From assembly GCA_029067085.1 (NCBI GenBank), contig JAIEFE010000014.1, positions 308,969 through 372,968 on the forward strand: a DNA stretch of 64,000 nucleotides, written 5' to 3'. A program made the position numbers and the translations under genes. Below are positions 37,404-46,942 of the stretch, piece after piece. The first letter of the stretch is position 1, and the number at the start of each line of letters is the position of its first letter. The notes under the pieces are model-generated. The model saw nothing but the letters and a program-made list of their open reading frames with translations, was not told the DNA's origin and ran no database searches. This DNA comes from Lachnospiraceae bacterium. Lineage in GTDB: Bacteria > Bacillota > Clostridia > Lachnospirales > Lachnospiraceae.

Positions 37404-39248
37404 CTACTTCGCGCAGTAAACCACATACCGCGCATTCCCAAAGCGCTCCGTATATCCGTGATCTCTAACCCACTCCCCCAGTATCCGCTGTTTTTCGTCC
37501 AGCTGCATATTTTTCATGTCAACCCCAAACCAGCTGATAGCCTCACCGTCGTCGCTCCAGTAAGCCGCCACAGCCGAAGAAACAATGATCACCGGCAGTT
37601 CCCCGCCCGCCGTGATCTCCGCCTCCAGAGCCGCGAGATCCCGCTCATACTCCGTCATGCGGTAGGATTTCAGATCGGGCCAGCCCGTCGATAGCGCCGG
37701 CGGCATGTCCAGCAGATAATGTAGTCCCGGCAATTCCCCATAAGTGATCGCCGCCCTGCCCGTCACTCCTTCCTCCTCTGTAAACAATCGCAATTCTTCC
37801 AGGAGCGCGGCATTTTCCGTATTCGTATAAACACCCGCCGCCTTCTTCGGCACCGTTACGCAGGTATCCCGGTGCTCCCCGTAAATACCGTCCTGAAAGA
37901 CAAAGCTTGCATGAGAGCCTATGCTCTGCACCAAAACAAACAGAAACAGGAACACCATAGGCGCATACCACACAAAATCGTACTCCGCACCGTTTTGCCG
38001 CTCTGCCGCCGAGGATTTTATGCCGTCGCTTACCACCCACAGGAAAAAGGGCGCCGCCACAAACAGATTATTGATGATCGGGTACAGGTAGTTGTTGCTG
38101 CCAAGAGGCGTTAAAAAGATCTGCAAAAGCACCAGCGCCGCCAGGATCCTCTGTTCCTCCCTCACCCTTTTTCCGAAAAGACAGCGTACCGCCGCTGCGA
38201 TCGTTGCCAAAAGCAGCAGAACAGCGGGATAGTAGATACTGCCGTTGCCATACTGATAATATCGGAAGTGAAACATTCCCCTGCCCCAGTAGAAGCGGAG
38301 CAGAATCAGGAGAAGCAGCACATATCCCGCCTTTATGATTACACCCGTTATTCTATATGCATTCCGCTTCTCATCCATGCCGTACAGCTTCTCCCTCACA
38401 TAGAACGCAAAAGCGGCCGCCGCCGCACATACCCCCGCAAACGCCAGCCAATACAGACCTTTCCCATAGTCCGCAAACATACCGGAAATCATTGAAGATG
38501 GTTTGTAGTCTGTTGCCTGTTCGGTCATGGCGAACATCGTGCGCACCATATCGGGATAGGCCGAAGCTCCATAGCGGAGACAGATCGCGAGAAGCGGCAC
38601 ACCGAAGCCCACAAGATAACCCGCAAGACACCATCCCGTTGAGGCCGCAAGTTTGTTATTTTTTTGATACAGCACGATCCCGTACCACACCGCCAGAATA
38701 AAAGCGGCCTGCACCACGTTCGGCATCCGCACTGCCACATTGGCTCCCAGACAGACGCCCGCAGCTGCAAAACACAGCCTCGCCTGCCCCGCGCCGGTCA
38801 ATCCCCGGTAAAGGAGCAGCATCCCCGCCGTCATCAAAAAATAAGTCAGATAGTTGTACAGGATCGTAGATGGGCACCAGCAAAGTCCCAGCGCAAGAAC
38901 TTCTCCGAGAAACAAAAGCGGCGCCGGTATCCTTTTTCTCAATCCGAAATAAACCATAAGTGCCGTCGCAGACAATACCAGCGTTGTATAACATTTGATA
39001 CCGAGCAGCGTTTCCCCGAACGTGAGGCAGCTAAGCAGCCAACCAACCGCATTGGAGAGAAATGTCGCCACGATCCAGGTTCCCTTCATCGTCCCAAAAT
39101 ACTGAAAATTGGTCAGGCTGTAGGTGGAATCCGCCACATCGAGTCCCTGATTTACCGTAAGAAACGGATAAAGGAAAAGCACCGCGGGAAAAAACAGGTT
39201 CTCTATGAGATTTTTATATTTACCGTAAATTTTTGCCAGACCCTTCAT
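37404..39248 (-). CDS. Large polytopic membrane protein, GT-C-like candidate
   Basis: 614 aa multi-TM; YPFLTVNQGLDVADSTYSLTNFQYF; overlaps upstream gene by 4 bp. Confidence 0.6.
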   Translation of the reverse strand: MKGLAKIYGKYKNLIENLFFPAVLFLYPFLTVNQGLDVADSTYSLTNFQYFGTMKGTWIVATFLSNAVGWLLSCLTFGETLLGIKCYTTLVLSATALMVYFGLRKRIPAPLLFLGEVLALGLCWCPSTILYNYLTYFLMTAGMLLLYRGLTGAGQARLCFAAAGVCLGANVAVRMPNVVQAAFILAVWYGIVLYQKNNKLAASTGWCLAGYLVGFGVPLLAICLRYGASAYPDMVRTMFAMTEQATDYKPSSMISGMFADYGKGLYWLAFAGVCAAAAAFAFYVREKLYGMDEKRNAYRITGVIIKAGYVLLLLILLRFYWGRGMFHFRYYQYGNGSIYYPAVLLLLATIAAAVRCLFGKRVREEQRILAALVLLQIFLTPLGSNNYLYPIINNLFVAAPFFLWVVSDGIKSSAAERQNGAEYDFVWYAPMVFLFLFVLVQSIGSHASFVFQDGIYGEHRDTCVTVPKKAAGVYTNTENAALLEELRLFTEEEGVTGRAAITYGELPGLHYLLDMPPALSTGWPDLKSYRMTEYERDLAALEAEITAGGELPVIIVSSAVAAYWSDDGEAISWFGVDMKNMQLDEKQRILGEWVRDHGYTERFGNARYVVYCAK

Positions 39249-40360
39249 ACCTTACCGCCGTTTCCACTCCTCAGCTCTTCTTGTTTCGGCTTTCTGTCTG
39301 CCGACTTTCTAAACACCCATGCCCGCACCATATCCACTGCCGTGCCGACCACATACACGAGCAGGACACAGCCAATCATATGCGGCACAAAAAGAAAACT
39401 CTTATTCACCTTGTCTGCTCCCAGCCACTTCATCCACTCATAGCGCACGAGAATGTGCTCATGCAAAAGATAGACCCCGAAAGTACAGGGGGCAAGCAAG
39501 CGGGCCAGATCCGCCGGACGGCCTTCCCGAACAGAAAAATTTTTAAATACATAAAACAGGGAAACGGCCCCCGTAAGGCAGAGCAGATGATTGTAAGTAT
39601 AAGGCATATTCGCATAATGGATAAACGCATCTATCTCGGTGCCAAGCGTATTGGAAAACAGCGAAAGCAGCCAGATCAGCAGACAGGAGAGCACATAAGC
39701 CCACACTGCATGGGACTGCTTTTCCAGCCAGGAAATACCGTACAGCCTGATGTAACCGGCTATGATAAACAGACACAAAAACCACCCGAAATCATAACCG
39801 TACCGGTCTGTCGCCAGATACACGGGAACGATCGTCTTTTCCAGAGAAAAGAAAGTAAGCAGCAATGCCATAAGAATCTGAAGATCGCGCTTTTTCATCT
39901 TTTGTATGCCCGCCGCCAGAAAAGGCGAAAAGAGATACATGACAAGATAGGCCGTGGCAAACCAATAATGCTCTGTCCCAAAAGGAAATACAAATCCGAT
40001 CCAGTCGTAGACTTCAAGATCCCCCACAGAAACCACACCGCATAAAAGAAGTATGGCAGGAATCAACAGCGAATAAAAAAGAACCTGACAAAGCAGGGAT
40101 ACGACCCGTCCCGGCTTCCAAACAGATTCCACGCAGAAATAACCGCTGATCAGCACATAACAGTTTACCGCCACAATGCAGAAAGACTCGATCAGCCATG
40201 CCAATGTGCCGACCGGATCATCCTTTGCCACGAAAGGAAACGGCGTGGCAGCCCCGCCCTTCACCAGATAGTGGAGGGTAATGATCATAAGCATTGCCGC
40301 AATGCGAAGCAATTCAAAATTTGCCTGTCTCTTATTCCCTTCCGCCATGCGCCGCCTCAA
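39245..40360 (-). CDS. Acyltransferase family 3 (OafA/WecH-like) membrane protein
   Basis: NFELLRIAAMLMIITLHYLVKGG, EHYWFATAYLVMYLFSPFL, FGVYLLHEHILV. Confidence 0.9.
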   Translation of the reverse strand: MRRRMAEGNKRQANFELLRIAAMLMIITLHYLVKGGAATPFPFVAKDDPVGTLAWLIESFCIVAVNCYVLISGYFCVESVWKPGRVVSLLCQVLFYSLLIPAILLLCGVVSVGDLEVYDWIGFVFPFGTEHYWFATAYLVMYLFSPFLAAGIQKMKKRDLQILMALLLTFFSLEKTIVPVYLATDRYGYDFGWFLCLFIIAGYIRLYGISWLEKQSHAVWAYVLSCLLIWLLSLFSNTLGTEIDAFIHYANMPYTYNHLLCLTGAVSLFYVFKNFSVREGRPADLARLLAPCTFGVYLLHEHILVRYEWMKWLGADKVNKSFLFVPHMIGCVLLVYVVGTAVDMVRAWVFRKSADRKPKQEELRSGNGGKV

Positions 40361-40404
40361 CTTTCTCTTTGATTTCTACTTGCCATATACGCCGCAACCT
40401 ATAC

Positions 40405-40851
40405 CTAATCGTCACTGCCGGGCGACGATTTTTTGAAGATCCATATCTTACTGAGCACATAATTTGCGAGGATCACGATCGTCTGACACACCAGCTTGGA
40501 AATCTTATCGTTGATGGCAAGAAGATCCACCATCACATACATCAGCACGATCTCCAGCACTTCCGTCGCCACTCTCGCACCAATGAAGGAGACAAATTCC
40601 TTCACCACGGCAGAGATATCCTTACTCTGACTCTTAAAGACGAACGTGCGGTTGGTCCAGTAAGCAAACACCACCGTCAGCACCCATGAGATCACCGTGG
40701 CTGCCATATAATGCATGGACAGCGCGTCCGCAAACACAAAATATAAAATATAATTCAGGACAAAGGCCAGAAAACCGAAGATCAGATAGTTGAATCCTTC
40801 CTCATGTTTTTTGTATAACCCCCATCCGAAATCCCATAGCTTTTTTATCAT
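40405..40851 (-). CDS. GtrA-family membrane protein
   Basis: FNYLIFGFLAFVLNYILYFVFADALSMHYMAATVISWVLTVVFAYWTNRTFVFKSQ; start set at MIKKLW (40851). Confidence 0.9.
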   Translation of the reverse strand: MIKKLWDFGWGLYKKHEEGFNYLIFGFLAFVLNYILYFVFADALSMHYMAATVISWVLTVVFAYWTNRTFVFKSQSKDISAVVKEFVSFIGARVATEVLEIVLMYVMVDLLAINDKISKLVCQTIVILANYVLSKIWIFKKSSPGSDD

Positions 40852-40874
40852 GACATCTTCTCCATTATTATCGT

Positions 40875-40947
40875 TCGCGGGAAATTTTCCTGGGGATAAT
40901 TTCCTCACAGTTTTTCATTTCACTTCATCTCTCGCGGGAAATTTTCC
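40875..40947. repeat. Direct repeat of TCGCGGGAAATTTTCC (two copies)
   Basis: Exact 16-bp copies at 40875-40890 and 40932-40947, spanning the ABC-transporter 3' end and the gap before gtrA. Confidence 0.85.
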
Positions 40948-42679
40948 CCGCTGCTACACGGTAGACCATATCGCACTTCTCGATCGTCTGTAATCTGTGC
41001 GCAATAATAACAAGTGTTTTTTTTCCATGCAGTCTGTTGATGGAGTCCATAATGGCAGCCTCCGTATCATTGTCAAGTGCCGATGTCGCCTCGTCAAGGA
41101 CAAGCACCTCAGGATCTTCATATAAAGCTCTTGCGATACTGATACGCTGTCTCTGTCCGCCGGAAATGCGGATACCCCGCTCTCCGATCCCCGTCTCCAA
41201 TCCCTCCGGAAGCGAGCGCACAAAATCATCCAGAGCCGCCTCCTCAAGCGCCCGCCAGACCTTCTCCTCGTCAATCTCCTCCTCCGGCACGCCAAACGCC
41301 ACATTTTTGCGGATGGAATCGTCTATCATAAAGATCGTCTGCGGAATATAGCCGATATTCTTCAGCCACGCCTCGTAACGGCCACTCACATCCACACCGT
41401 CCGCGAGGATTCGCCCGCTCTCCATCTGCAAAAGCCCAAGCAGAACATCGACGATCGTAGTCTTTCCCGATCCCGTAACGCCCACGATACCCACGGACGC
41501 ACCGATGGGAATCTCCATTCCGGCATGATCAAAGATCAGCTTTTCCGTGTTCGGATACTTGTAAGTGATATCCTCCAGACGGATGTTCTCCTTCAGCGGA
41601 AGCTTTTCTACGCTCTGCTTTTTTCTGTAGGCTTCCGCATCATAGGTCATTTTTCCGTCGTGGATCTCCTCCTGCAGATTATCGCTGACCCCCATGAAGA
41701 AGGGTTCAAAGTAGGAGATCGAAGTCTGGTAATTGTTGATACGGTTGACACTGGGCAAAAGCCGCATGGCCGCCGCCACAAGTGCCGTAAGCTGCGGGAG
41801 AAGCTCCGTAAGCTGTGTTCCCTGTCCCAGAGTCAGGACGAAGTATCCCACCATGCCCGTGATGCACACCGTCTCGATCAAAAGCCTCGGCGTCGCATTA
41901 AAGAGGTTGTATTTCTGCACGGCGTTCACATAGCCCGCCCCGCATTTCGCGTACTCGTTGATAAAATAATTTTCCTTGCAGCCGATCTTGATCTCCTTGA
42001 TGCCCATGACGGACTGCTCGATCCACTTGTAAAGACCGCTGTAAAACTCCTGATTTTCCTGCCCTGCCCGTATCATAATGGGCTTTAGAACCTTTTTGAT
42101 CACAAAAAGAAGGAGTACCATAAGGACCGCCATCCCCATGATCATCATGGCATCCGAAAAGAGGAATAGTGCTGCAACCAGGCAGACAAACACAATGCAC
42201 TCGGAAAAAAGCTGCAGGCAGCTTAAGATCAGACCGTACATATTGTTGACATCAGACGTGATATTCCGTTGAATCACGGACGTATCCGCATTCAGATAGT
42301 ATTCGTAGGGACGTTTCATGAAATTGATCATCATGCGTCTTGAAGTGGCAAATTGATTTGTATAGACAAACTTGAGCTGGAGCTTCTGTTGAAAGAACAG
42401 GTAGACGTTTTTCAGCACCGTCATCCCCACAAAGGCAAGCAGAAGAAAGACGGCAAACTGCACGCTGCTCTCCATCCCCAGTCCATCGTAGAGCGCAGAG
42501 AGTACAGTGCTTTCTTCGACAGCCGAAGGATCCAGGACCACCGTTATGATGGGTACGAGCATAGAGATGCCCAGACTTTCCAAAACGCCGCCCACAAGCA
42601 TCATCACGATAAGAACGATCATGGTACGCTTCTGCCTGTTATCCAGCAGAAGGTTCATTTTTTTCAGGATTTTCAGCAT
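40925..42679 (-). CDS. ABC exporter, fused TM and ATPase domains (PglK/MsbA-like)
   Basis: GIVGVTGSGKTTIVDVLLGL (Walker A), GIRISGGQRQRISIARALYEDPEVLVLDEATSALD; start at MLKILKKM (42679). Confidence 0.92.
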   Translation of the reverse strand: MLKILKKMNLLLDNRQKRTMIVLIVMMLVGGVLESLGISMLVPIITVVLDPSAVEESTVLSALYDGLGMESSVQFAVFLLLAFVGMTVLKNVYLFFQQKLQLKFVYTNQFATSRRMMINFMKRPYEYYLNADTSVIQRNITSDVNNMYGLILSCLQLFSECIVFVCLVAALFLFSDAMMIMGMAVLMVLLLFVIKKVLKPIMIRAGQENQEFYSGLYKWIEQSVMGIKEIKIGCKENYFINEYAKCGAGYVNAVQKYNLFNATPRLLIETVCITGMVGYFVLTLGQGTQLTELLPQLTALVAAAMRLLPSVNRINNYQTSISYFEPFFMGVSDNLQEEIHDGKMTYDAEAYRKKQSVEKLPLKENIRLEDITYKYPNTEKLIFDHAGMEIPIGASVGIVGVTGSGKTTIVDVLLGLLQMESGRILADGVDVSGRYEAWLKNIGYIPQTIFMIDDSIRKNVAFGVPEEEIDEEKVWRALEEAALDDFVRSLPEGLETGIGERGIRISGGQRQRISIARALYEDPEVLVLDEATSALDNDTEAAIMDSINRLHGKKTLVIIAHRLQTIEKCDMVYRVAAGKISRER

Positions 42680-42701
42680 ATATATATTCTCCAATGCAAA
42701 T

Positions 42702-42730
42702 ATACTACCATAAAACCCCATTTCACGCAA
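42702..42730 (-). promoter_or_regulatory. Predicted promoter upstream of the ABC exporter
   Basis: Minus strand TTGCGT-17 bp-TAGTAT with TGG extended -10; nearly matches 3646-3674. Confidence 0.5.
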
Positions 42731-42732
42731 AT

Positions 42733-43806
42733 TCAGTGGATATCCTCATTCTGTCTATGGAGAGCCGGCTCCTCATAGCGATCCATAAAATCCTCTCCCA
42801 GATAGACGATCTCCTTCGCAAAGCTGATGGAGTGCACCACCGTAAAGACGGAGATCACGCGGCGGAAGATAAGTCCTTCGATGTAGTTTAAGACTTCCAT
42901 CGGGAACTTCCCGTCCAGCACGATGCAGTCTGAAAATAAGGTTTCGTAGTCCAGAACATCTCTGGGATGGGGTTTGATCAAAATAACACTCTCCGTACCC
43001 TCTATCGTTCCGTACTGTTCAATACAGTCCCGAAAGATCCTCTCCCTCACATCCAGATCACAGAGCGGCTCCGTCAGCAGAAGAATCATATCCCTATCCT
43101 GAGAAAGTTTGCTTTTGATTTCGTCGATATTGGCGATGAAGAGCTTAACCAAAAGCGCCTGATCCTCCTTGGAGAGTCCGGCGGTAAGCTCACTTCTTTT
43201 CTTTTCGATGTATTTGGGACAGGGGTAGGGCAGAACAGAGATATCGTTTACCTCCATATCCAGGCAATACTTCCCCCAACCGTTTTGAATAAAGATCAGG
43301 TTTAGTGACGCCAGAAAAGCCTTGAGTTTGAAATGCCCTCTGTTGTCATAGCGGGCGGTGTCATAGGTGCTGATGCAGTCAAGACCGTCCTCCAGAGCAT
43401 GATAGGGAAGCCGCCTCCAGCTTAAGTAATAGCCGATAGGGTCTGAATCGCAAAATACATAGATATCACCGTATTCCTTAAAATCAACGGGCACGTAAGG
43501 CGCCTGCGCTTTGCCCAACAGTTTTGTATAGCGGATCCTTGTGAGCAGATTTAAGAGGAGGTTTCCTCGATCCACATGATACTTCATAATTTCGGGAAAC
43601 TGCACATCCTCCTTCTCATCGAACAGATACACCGCCTCAAAGAGTCCGCAGGCTTCGGCCCTGCTCTTCAGATCGCCAAAGTCATTTGACATGGTGCTCA
43701 GGACAAGGCTTGCCCCTCCCCGCTTTTCCCTTTCCAGATTCAGTTCTTTCAGGCATGCCACATACACATGATAGTAGGTGTGGCAGACATAGATCCTGTC
43801 CTTCAT
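42733..43806 (-). CDS. Sialyl/polysialyltransferase-like (GT52/GT38-type) glycosyltransferase
   Basis: YHALEDGLDCI ([DE][DE]G motif), VILIKPHPRDVLDYE (HP motif), VVHSISFAKEIV; next to CMP-nonulosonate genes. Confidence 0.72.
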   Translation of the reverse strand: MKDRIYVCHTYYHVYVACLKELNLEREKRGGASLVLSTMSNDFGDLKSRAEACGLFEAVYLFDEKEDVQFPEIMKYHVDRGNLLLNLLTRIRYTKLLGKAQAPYVPVDFKEYGDIYVFCDSDPIGYYLSWRRLPYHALEDGLDCISTYDTARYDNRGHFKLKAFLASLNLIFIQNGWGKYCLDMEVNDISVLPYPCPKYIEKKRSELTAGLSKEDQALLVKLFIANIDEIKSKLSQDRDMILLLTEPLCDLDVRERIFRDCIEQYGTIEGTESVILIKPHPRDVLDYETLFSDCIVLDGKFPMEVLNYIEGLIFRRVISVFTVVHSISFAKEIVYLGEDFMDRYEEPALHRQNEDIH

Positions 43807-44999
43807 AAAACCCTCATCTTAATCTGCGCAAGAATTTTCTCTCCCAGCGCCTTCGCCTCTTCTGCCGTCGCTCCCGTAGTAATCACATGACCCAGTCTGT
43901 CGTTGCTGGAACGTGTACCGTTTATCTTTTCACCCAGCTTTTTGTAGAGTGCGATCTCCTCCACGCCAGCCTGTCCCTGCAGGCCTTCCGGCAATACGAT
44001 CTCGGAGAGGATCCCTTCTTTTTCCGCATGAATAAAGTGGATGGCTGCACCCTGCTGCCGCTTGGGTGAAAGATCAGGCTTTTCCCCTGTGGCAAGAAGG
44101 ACGGAGGCTCCCACCAGATCGATCCCGGTGGAGAGGGGTACCAGTCTGGATGTGATAAGATCACCGCCGAGCCTTGCCGCCAGCTCCACGATCTTCGGAC
44201 CGTCCTCTGTCACTTTGATCTCCACATGCGCAGGAGCATTCTCGATGCCTACGGCTCTGATGGCCTGCGCCGCCACCGCTTTGATCTCTTCTATCGTATG
44301 CCCGTCCAGAATGCTCGGTTCACAGTGCGCCAGCTCCACAAAATAGGGCGGCTGCGTAATATATTTGTCGGTAACGGTAATGATGTGAGGCTCACCCTCG
44401 ATCACAAGGGCTTCCACGCTTACCTCCGGGCCCGTCATAACCTCCTCCACCATCACTGTGCCGTTTCGCGAGTTATCTCTGCTGTAATCGTAGACGCCCC
44501 GGGCGTCCGCCGTGCCGTCAAAAAGCACCACACCCCTGCTCCCCGCATTGTCCGCAGGTTTAATAATACAGCTTCCATTCAATTTTTCAACAGCGTTGGA
44601 AAAGGCCGCATAATCCTCTGCCGCAAAGTATTCCGGTATCGGTACACCGCATTCTTTCAGACGGTCTCTCATCTTACTCTTGATCGTGGCGCAGAGTGCG
44701 TTCTCATACGACAGATCCGGGCGCTTTCCCAGTTTCTCATTGACATAGGCTGCCGTCCGCACAGGGCCGTCGCTGGTGGAGGTGATCACCACGTCCGGCT
44801 GATAGATCAACGCCTGACGGTATACCTCCTCCTGATCAAGCGTACTCACCACCAGCTTCACGTCAGCCAGTGCAAATCCTACCGCATTTTCATCATAATC
44901 CACCGAAATGATCCGATACCCCAGCTCCTTCACCTTTTTTATGGCGGGAAACTGCAGCGGCCCGGCTCCCAGGATCATCATTGTCTTTTGCTTATCCAT
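43803..44999 (-). CDS. ATP-grasp ligase
   Basis: MMILGAGPLQFPAIKKVKELGY, IIKPADNAGSRGVVL, MVEEVMTGPEVSVEALVIEG, PKIVELAARLGGDLITSRLVPLSTGIDLV. Confidence 0.9.
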   Translation of the reverse strand: MDKQKTMMILGAGPLQFPAIKKVKELGYRIISVDYDENAVGFALADVKLVVSTLDQEEVYRQALIYQPDVVITSTSDGPVRTAAYVNEKLGKRPDLSYENALCATIKSKMRDRLKECGVPIPEYFAAEDYAAFSNAVEKLNGSCIIKPADNAGSRGVVLFDGTADARGVYDYSRDNSRNGTVMVEEVMTGPEVSVEALVIEGEPHIITVTDKYITQPPYFVELAHCEPSILDGHTIEEIKAVAAQAIRAVGIENAPAHVEIKVTEDGPKIVELAARLGGDLITSRLVPLSTGIDLVGASVLLATGEKPDLSPKRQQGAAIHFIHAEKEGILSEIVLPEGLQGQAGVEEIALYKKLGEKINGTRSSNDRLGHVITTGATAEEAKALGEKILAQIKMRVL

Positions 45000-46047
45000 C
45001 TACATGCTCCCATTTAAGCGGTGTTCCGCGGGAAATGTCGCACCGTGCCCGCTTCCCCAGTATCTCCTCATAATACCTCGGCGCCATGCCAAAGCCGGGT
45101 CTGATAGAACGCATATTTTCGGCAGTGAAAACCTCTCCCTTTTTCATGTCTGCCGTCACAAACAGGGATCGCCCCTCCTCCCGGCTTCTCTCCTGCTTTT
45201 CTGTCAGCCGGTAGGTGACCTTCCCCAAAGCTTTCTCTACAATGCGGATCTCATCCACCATCCGCTTAAACTCCGCAGGTTCCATGGAAAATGCCCCGTC
45301 CGGGCCGCCGTCCGCCCGCGACAGCGTAAGATGCTTCTCCACCATCACCGCACCCATTGCAGCACCTGCCACCGCCACAGCGCTTCCCATGCTGTGATCG
45401 GATAGCCCCGTCAGACAATCAAAGGTCTCGGCCATATGAGGAATCACTTTAAGATTCATATCCTCATAGGGCGCCGGATACGTAGCGGTGCATTTTAAAA
45501 GTATGATCTGCTCATTTCCTTCTTCCCTGCACGTTCTCACCGCCCTCTCAATATCTTCCAGATACGCAAGTCCTGTCGCCATGATAATCGGCTTACCCAA
45601 TCTTGCGATCTTACGGATCAGGGGAATATCCCAAATTTCAGGGGAAGCGATCTTATTGGCGGGCATCTTCATTTCTTCCATAAAGTCTACTGCCGTGAAG
45701 TCAAATGGAGCAGAAAAACACTCCATCCCCAGCTCATTTGCCAGTTTCATAAGCTTCGGCTGCCATTCCCAGGGCGTGTATGCCTCTTGAAATAGATCAT
45801 AACAGGTTCTGCCGTCCCAGATCGTCCCCTGCGTGATCTGAAAATATTCATTATCACAGTCCATTGTAATCGTATCCGCTGTATAGGTCTGAAGCTTGAC
45901 GGCATCCGCTCCCGCCTCCTTCGCAGCCCGTATGATCGCCTCAGCTCTGTCATAATCCTGCAGGTGATTAGCCGACATCTCCGCTACAATAAAGGCGGGC
46001 TCTCCCTCCCCTACATATCGATTTCCGATTTTTATTTTTTCCCTCAT
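44992..46047 (-). CDS. pseI: Pseudaminic acid synthase (NeuB family)
   Basis: FIVAEMSANHLQDYDRA, YTADTITMDCDNEYFQITQGTIWDGRTCYDLFQEAYTPWEWQPKL, C-terminal SAF domain. Confidence 0.93.
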   Translation of the reverse strand: MREKIKIGNRYVGEGEPAFIVAEMSANHLQDYDRAEAIIRAAKEAGADAVKLQTYTADTITMDCDNEYFQITQGTIWDGRTCYDLFQEAYTPWEWQPKLMKLANELGMECFSAPFDFTAVDFMEEMKMPANKIASPEIWDIPLIRKIARLGKPIIMATGLAYLEDIERAVRTCREEGNEQIILLKCTATYPAPYEDMNLKVIPHMAETFDCLTGLSDHSMGSAVAVAGAAMGAVMVEKHLTLSRADGGPDGAFSMEPAEFKRMVDEIRIVEKALGKVTYRLTEKQERSREEGRSLFVTADMKKGEVFTAENMRSIRPGFGMAPRYYEEILGKRARCDISRGTPLKWEHVDG

Positions 46048-46067
46048 GAACGCCTCCGTTCTGTTCT

Positions 46068-46787
46068 CTATCGCATCTGCTGCCCTGCCGCTTCCGTCAT
46101 CATCTTATATTTCATCTCCGCCAGCTCCCAATCCGACGGATTGTCAATATCCTGCACCTCTGTCTCCGGCACTATGATGGGCAGATACCCGTCCGGAAGA
46201 TCGCCTTCGCAGGCAAGATACCGCGCCACATGATAGCAGTAAAACTGACCGCTGTCGTGATATACGGGTTCCAGATCCTGAGACCGCTTCGCCGCATTTT
46301 CAGGATAGCAGTACACAAGTTTCCCGTCCCGCACCGACATACCCCTCTGGGGCGGAAAAGAATAGCGGACCACCGGCATCACCCCCGAACCGTCCTGCTC
46401 AATCAAGAGGCGCATGGCTTCCCTTAGTTTTTCCGCCGTCACAAAGGGCGCTGTCGGATAGATACATGCCATATAATCAAAGCGCTCTCCCCGCTCCTCA
46501 TAATTCTTTAACACCTCCATGAGCACATCGTCCGTAGTGGCAAAGTCATTTGCCGTCTCATCGCTTCGCATAAACGGAACCGACGCTCCCGTCTCTCGTG
46601 CGATCCGCGCGATCTCCTCATCGTCCGTTGAAACCATAACCTCGCGGAAAATGCCAGACCCAAGAGCCGCCTCCACAGAGTAGGCAAGCATGGGTTTACC
46701 CAGAAATATCTTACTGTTTTTTCCCGGAATTCGTTTGCTGCCACCCCGGGCCGTGATGATCGCCACTGCATTTATGTCTGCTCCCAT
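46068..46787 (-). CDS. pseF: CMP-pseudaminic acid cytidylyltransferase (NeuA/PseF family)
   Basis: AVAIITARGGSKRIPGKNSKIFLGKPMLAYSVEAAL, STDDEEIARIARETGASVPFMRSDETANDFATT. Confidence 0.92.
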   Translation of the reverse strand: MGADINAVAIITARGGSKRIPGKNSKIFLGKPMLAYSVEAALGSGIFREVMVSTDDEEIARIARETGASVPFMRSDETANDFATTDDVLMEVLKNYEERGERFDYMACIYPTAPFVTAEKLREAMRLLIEQDGSGVMPVVRYSFPPQRGMSVRDGKLVYCYPENAAKRSQDLEPVYHDSGQFYCYHVARYLACEGDLPDGYLPIIVPETEVQDIDNPSDWELAEMKYKMMTEAAGQQMR

Positions 46788-46942
46788 TTTGGCGTTTTTC
46801 CTTTCCGCTTTCTGTTTTTAATTAGAGTAACTCCCTATCGGAGATGATATAACTGAGCCGAAAAGAACTAGAAGACATCAACCGAAAAAGGAGTTATTCT
46901 GGCTCTTATGATATCACATACCTATCAGGCAGACAAGCGTTT
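46788..46942 (-). promoter_or_regulatory. Predicted promoter and structured 5' leader for pseF-pseI operon
   Basis: Minus strand TTGTCT-17-TATCAT (46908-46936), then a leader with long-range inverted repeat AGAATAACTCC...GGAGTTACTCT (46825-46899 on the plus strand: GAGTAACTCC...GGAGTTATTC). Confidence 0.45.
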
